Shown: positions 61,269 through 64,000 of the stretch, piece after piece
How the letters are laid out: each line of letters starts with the position of its first letter
Position numbering within the stretch: the first letter of the stretch is position 1
Origin: JADJGC01 sp964576925
GTDB lineage: Bacteria; Zixibacteria; MSB-5A5; CAIYYT01
Direction: 5' to 3'
NCBI GenBank assembly: GCA_964576925.1
Contig: CAZNWJ010000011.1
Location: forward strand, 56,731 to 120,730
Length of the DNA stretch: 64,000 bases
Made by a program: the position numbers and the translations under genes
The notes under the pieces: model-generated
The model's input: the letters and a program-made list of their open reading frames with translations, nothing else
Database searches by the model: none
Told to the model about the DNA's origin: nothing

Positions 61269-62486
61269 TCAGCAGTGGCGCTGGAGGACTCGGCCCAGGC
61301 GCTTGACGCCTTCGATGATGCTCTCGGCGTTCGAGCTGGCGAAGTTGAGGCGCATGGTGTTATCACCGGTGCCGTCCGGATGGAACGGCCGACCAGGGAT
61401 AAATGCGACGCCCTCGTGCACGGCTTGCTGGAACACCATCGTTGCCGAGATCGTCTCCGGAAGTTGCAGCCAGAGGAAGAGCCCGCCATCGGGGTGCGGC
61501 CAATGGACGCAAGGCGGGAAATGTTCTTTCATGGCGTTGATCATGATTTCGCGACGGGCGGCATACGACGCCTTGATAATATCGATGTGCGGTTCGAGAT
61601 AACCGCGCTTGAGGAATTCGGCCACAATGTACTGCGTAAATGTCGCCGAGTGGAGGTCGACTGCTTGTTTTGCCTTCTCGATGATTTTGATCGCAGAGAC
61701 CGGCGCACAAATCCAACCCACACGCAGGCCGGGCGAAATCAGTTTCGAGAAGGTTCCGAGTTGAATGACCGCATCGCCGCCAAGCCCGCGCAGTGACGGC
61801 TGCGGCGTGCCGGAGTAGCGCAGTTCGCCATACGGATTGTCGTCTATCAGGGCGATCTGGTGGCGGAATACCAGGCTCATTAAGGCCTTGCGGCGCTGAT
61901 AAGACAACGTGATTCCGGAGGGATTTTGGAAATTGGGCACGACGTAAATCATCTTCGGATTGAAGAGTCGAATCTTCTCTTCCAGCTGATCGATGATCAT
62001 GCCGTCGTTGTCCATCGTGACCGGCGCATAGCGTGCTTGATAGAAATTGAAGGCCTGGAGAGCGCCGAGATAGGTCGGGAGTTCGGTAATCACGAAATCA
62101 CCGGGCTCGATGAAGGCGCGACCGATCAAGTCGAGCCCCTGTTGAGAGCCGGTGGTGATCAGGATGTTGTCGGGTGTGACCGGGAGGCCCTGGCGAGAAA
62201 TTCGTTCCGCGAGCAGTTCGCGCAGACTCAAGACACCCTGAGAGATCGAATACTGCAGCGCCGCCGCGGCGTGCTCGGTCATGACGGCGTCGATACACTC
62301 ATTAATCCAGTCGGTGGGAAACAACTCGGCGGCGGGCAGCCCGCCGGCAAAATTGATAATCCCCGGTTTGTTCGAGAGCTTGAGCGTCTCCCGGATTACC
62401 GATGCCTCGAGTGAGGTTGCAAGTTTTGAAAACGGCCAATTAAACACAGGGGTCGATCTCTCCTTTACAACATCGGCGAGCGTCAT
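61269..62486 (-). CDS. PLP-dependent aminotransferase, LysN/2-aminoadipate-transaminase-like
   Basis: A 405-aa fold-type I enzyme without a DNA-binding domain. Motifs: 'IINFAGGLPAAELFPTDWIN', 'LQYSISQGVLSLRELLAERI', 'ITTGSQQGLDLIGRAFIEPG', 'VVPNFQNPSGITLSYQRRK', 'ALIDDNPYGELRYSG', PLP-lysine in 'QLGTFSKLISPGLRVGW', and 'GVAFIPGRPFHPDGTGDNTM' with the substrate Arg in 'RLNFAS'. This is the class of Thermus LysN and archaeal aromatic or 2-aminoadipate transaminases. The substrate is uncertain. Confidence 0.87.
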   Translation of the reverse strand: MTLADVVKERSTPVFNWPFSKLATSLEASVIRETLKLSNKPGIINFAGGLPAAELFPTDWINECIDAVMTEHAAAALQYSISQGVLSLRELLAERISRQGLPVTPDNILITTGSQQGLDLIGRAFIEPGDFVITELPTYLGALQAFNFYQARYAPVTMDNDGMIIDQLEEKIRLFNPKMIYVVPNFQNPSGITLSYQRRKALMSLVFRHQIALIDDNPYGELRYSGTPQPSLRGLGGDAVIQLGTFSKLISPGLRVGWICAPVSAIKIIEKAKQAVDLHSATFTQYIVAEFLKRGYLEPHIDIIKASYAARREIMINAMKEHFPPCVHWPHPDGGLFLWLQLPETISATMVFQQAVHEGVAFIPGRPFHPDGTGDNTMRLNFASSNAESIIEGVKRLGRVLQRHC

Positions 62487-62543
62487 GCCTTCAATTAACG
62501 CAAAATATCGGGGATGTCAAATATATAGATCAATCAGTCGATA

Positions 62544-63722
62544 TCATTCTTCACCCTTGAGTCCGCTCGCGCGTTTTATGACGCCGTTGCCAAACTTCTC
62601 CCTCAGGTTGTGAATCGTCCGGCTCAGGTCCTCTTGCTTCTGCCGGGCGCTGAACAGGTCGAGTTGGCGAAGCTCCTCCCGGTGGATCAGGTTGCTGGTG
62701 CGCACGCCTATTAGTCTAACCCCCTTGCTGACAACCTTATCCGTAGGAACAAGCTTGGACGCAGTGGCGAGAATGTCGGGGTAGTGGTCGGTCGGCTCAC
62801 TAAGCGTGTGATCGCGGGTAATAGTCTTGAAGCTCGGATAACGCAACCTGATTCCCACTGTCCGCGCCAGCCAACCCCCGCTGTAAAGCCTGATGACGAC
62901 CTTCTCCGTGAGGGCAGCCATGATGGAATGGATGTGATCAGGATCGAACGAGTTTTTGCCGAGCGTGGTTTCGTGGGAGATCGACTTTTCGATATGCTCT
63001 TCATCGATCAGGGCGACATGGCGATCGTCGATGCCGCGCGCCCGTTCTACCAGCGTGTGCCCGAAATCGCCGAGGAGGACTTTGAGAGTAGGCAAGTTCA
63101 AACCAGCAAGATCACCAATCGTGTGTACGCCGTGCTTTTGGAGTCGCTCGTAAGTCACCGGCCCGACGCCCCAGATTTTGTCAACTGACAATGGAAACAC
63201 TTGTTCCGCAATCCTGTCGGCCTCGATGATTGTCAGCCCGTCCGGCTTGTTGAGGCCACTGGCGAGCTTGGCGAGGAGCTTGTTGGGTCCGATGCCGACT
63301 GTGCAAGTGATGCCGATGCGGGAACGGATGGCTTCCTTGATCCTCAGCGCCACTTCCCTGGCGGGGCCAAGCAGTCGTTCAGTGCCGGTCAAATCAACGA
63401 AGGCTTCATCAACCGAGATCATCTCGACTGCCGGCGTGAATCCGATGAGAATATCTTTGATCAAATCAGAGGCGTAGCTATACGAGGCATGGTCGCCATG
63501 AAGAAAAATCGCTTCCCGGCAATGACGGTAGGCTTCTGCTGCCGGCATGGCCGAGTGAATGCCGAAGACGCGAGCCTCATAGGATGCCGTCGAGACCACG
63601 CCGCGACCAGTAGGGCTGCCGCCAACGACGACCGGCTTACCCTTGAGACCGGGGTTGTTGCGCTGTTCGATGGCGGCAAAGAAAGCGTCCATGTCAACGT
63701 GGAGGACGGTGCGCTGAGACAT
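62544..63722 (-). CDS. dinB: DNA polymerase IV (Y family)
   Basis: A 392-aa translesion polymerase. Palm motifs 'VLHVDMDAFFAAIEQRNNP' and 'MISVDEAFVDLTGTERLLG' hold the three catalytic acids. Also 'GRGVVSTASYEARVFGIHSA' (finger), 'ITCTVGIGPNKLLAKLASGL', helix-hairpin-helix 'IWGVGPVTYERLQKHGVHTI', and a little-finger domain to about 360. The end ('LDLFSARQKQEDLSRTIHNL') carries a likely clamp-binding motif 'QLDLF'. A single gene, 57 bp upstream of the aminotransferase gene. Confidence 0.95.
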   Translation of the reverse strand: MSQRTVLHVDMDAFFAAIEQRNNPGLKGKPVVVGGSPTGRGVVSTASYEARVFGIHSAMPAAEAYRHCREAIFLHGDHASYSYASDLIKDILIGFTPAVEMISVDEAFVDLTGTERLLGPAREVALRIKEAIRSRIGITCTVGIGPNKLLAKLASGLNKPDGLTIIEADRIAEQVFPLSVDKIWGVGPVTYERLQKHGVHTIGDLAGLNLPTLKVLLGDFGHTLVERARGIDDRHVALIDEEHIEKSISHETTLGKNSFDPDHIHSIMAALTEKVVIRLYSGGWLARTVGIRLRYPSFKTITRDHTLSEPTDHYPDILATASKLVPTDKVVSKGVRLIGVRTSNLIHREELRQLDLFSARQKQEDLSRTIHNLREKFGNGVIKRASGLKGEE

Positions 63723-63961
63723 GTAGCTAAGGAATACAGAGATCCGAGATTGTCAATCGCTGATGTCTTTTACTCTTGAGATTGGCGCAAACTCACCCCG
63801 ACTCGATTCCCCTTCTACAGATTCATTGAAGTGTCCGAGGAAACTACCGCGGAGAATCGAGCCAACCTCGCAAGCGATTGTTGAGGGAGCGCGATACCAA
63901 CAACAAAACACCCCTCGGTTTCCGTCTCCTCCTTCGTCGGAGACTGTGTACTGACTGTCGC

Positions 63962-64000
63962 ATAGGTTACACTTTAGACCGGGCGGATAGGTAACACTTT
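63962..64000. mobile_element. Possible end of an insertion sequence at the window edge
   Basis: ATAGGTTACACTTT (63962-63975) and ATAGGTAACACTTT (63987-64000) are near-identical direct repeats 25 bp apart, separated by AGACCGGGCGG. Repeated 'GTGTAACCTAT' boxes are common at the ends of IS481/IS3-like elements. No transposase is inside the window. The stretch 63723-63961 has no other recognisable feature. Confidence 0.3.

Overview
The window is a stretch of bacterial chromosome at roughly 55% G+C, coded mostly on the minus strand. It comes from an uncultured-type Gram-negative of the FCB (Fibrobacteres-Chlorobi-Bacteroidetes) side of the tree, most like candidate division Zixibacteria. This is inference. 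It rests on the FlgD/type-A-like C-terminal domain with 'NSPNPFNPTTRI' (2029..3165), the single dockerin with a '...FLGGPAPG' tail (32314..33285), the LptD/LolA/BamD/OmpA outer-membrane genes, the split transketolase and the many secreted small beta-barrels. No rRNA, tRNA or CRISPR was found.

Layout. 1-6.4 kb: a TSUP permease and an AspT-type carrier, two secreted or outer-membrane proteins with clear terminators, and a histidine ammonia-lyase with a Cys in the MIO tripeptide. 6.5-17.5 kb: a nine-gene, overlapping minus-strand operon with a DUF2723 membrane protein, two glycosyltransferases, two methyltransferases, a 13-repeat 'G-N-D-x-Y' secreted protein, a HEAT protein, a YprB-type exonuclease and an HDOD protein. 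17.5-21 kb: three type IV pilin genes, two of them sharing a perfect 473-bp repeat, and an NtrC/PilR-type activator. Sigma-54-like promoters lie before pilins 1 and 3. 21-24.8 kb: a repeat-rich accessory zone with small secreted proteins, a DsrE protein and a DUF559 nuclease gene enclosed by inverted hairpin repeats. 24.8-34.8 kb: pckA plus aminotransferase, tandem secreted beta-barrel proteins, a degenerate receiver, a small XRE regulator with a membrane partner and a likely operator, a dockerin protein and a three-repeat secreted protein.

35-48.5 kb is a compact housekeeping operon of 13 genes, reading ftsK-lolA-rimO-SLT-unknown-bamD-nadD-polA-TPR-coaE-tktN-tktC (with lptD just upstream in the same direction). 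It joins chromosome segregation, lipoprotein and outer-membrane assembly, cofactor synthesis and DNA repair synthesis. 52.6-58.8 kb holds argS, a degenerate EPSP-synthase-like protein, a MATE transporter, a histone-deacetylase-family enzyme and a fumarylacetoacetase-family enzyme. 58.9-63.7 kb holds an MFS carrier coupled to a DapF-like protein whose two catalytic cysteines are both serine, a LysN-like aminotransferase and dinB. The right edge may touch an insertion sequence.

Most striking items: the DUF559 gene inside inverted hairpin elements (a candidate minimal mobile unit), the Ser/Ser DapF-like protein, the sigma-54-linked pilin cluster with its fresh duplication, the Cys-type MIO lyase and the G-N-D-Y solenoid protein. 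All functional statements come from motif reading; no database search was run.
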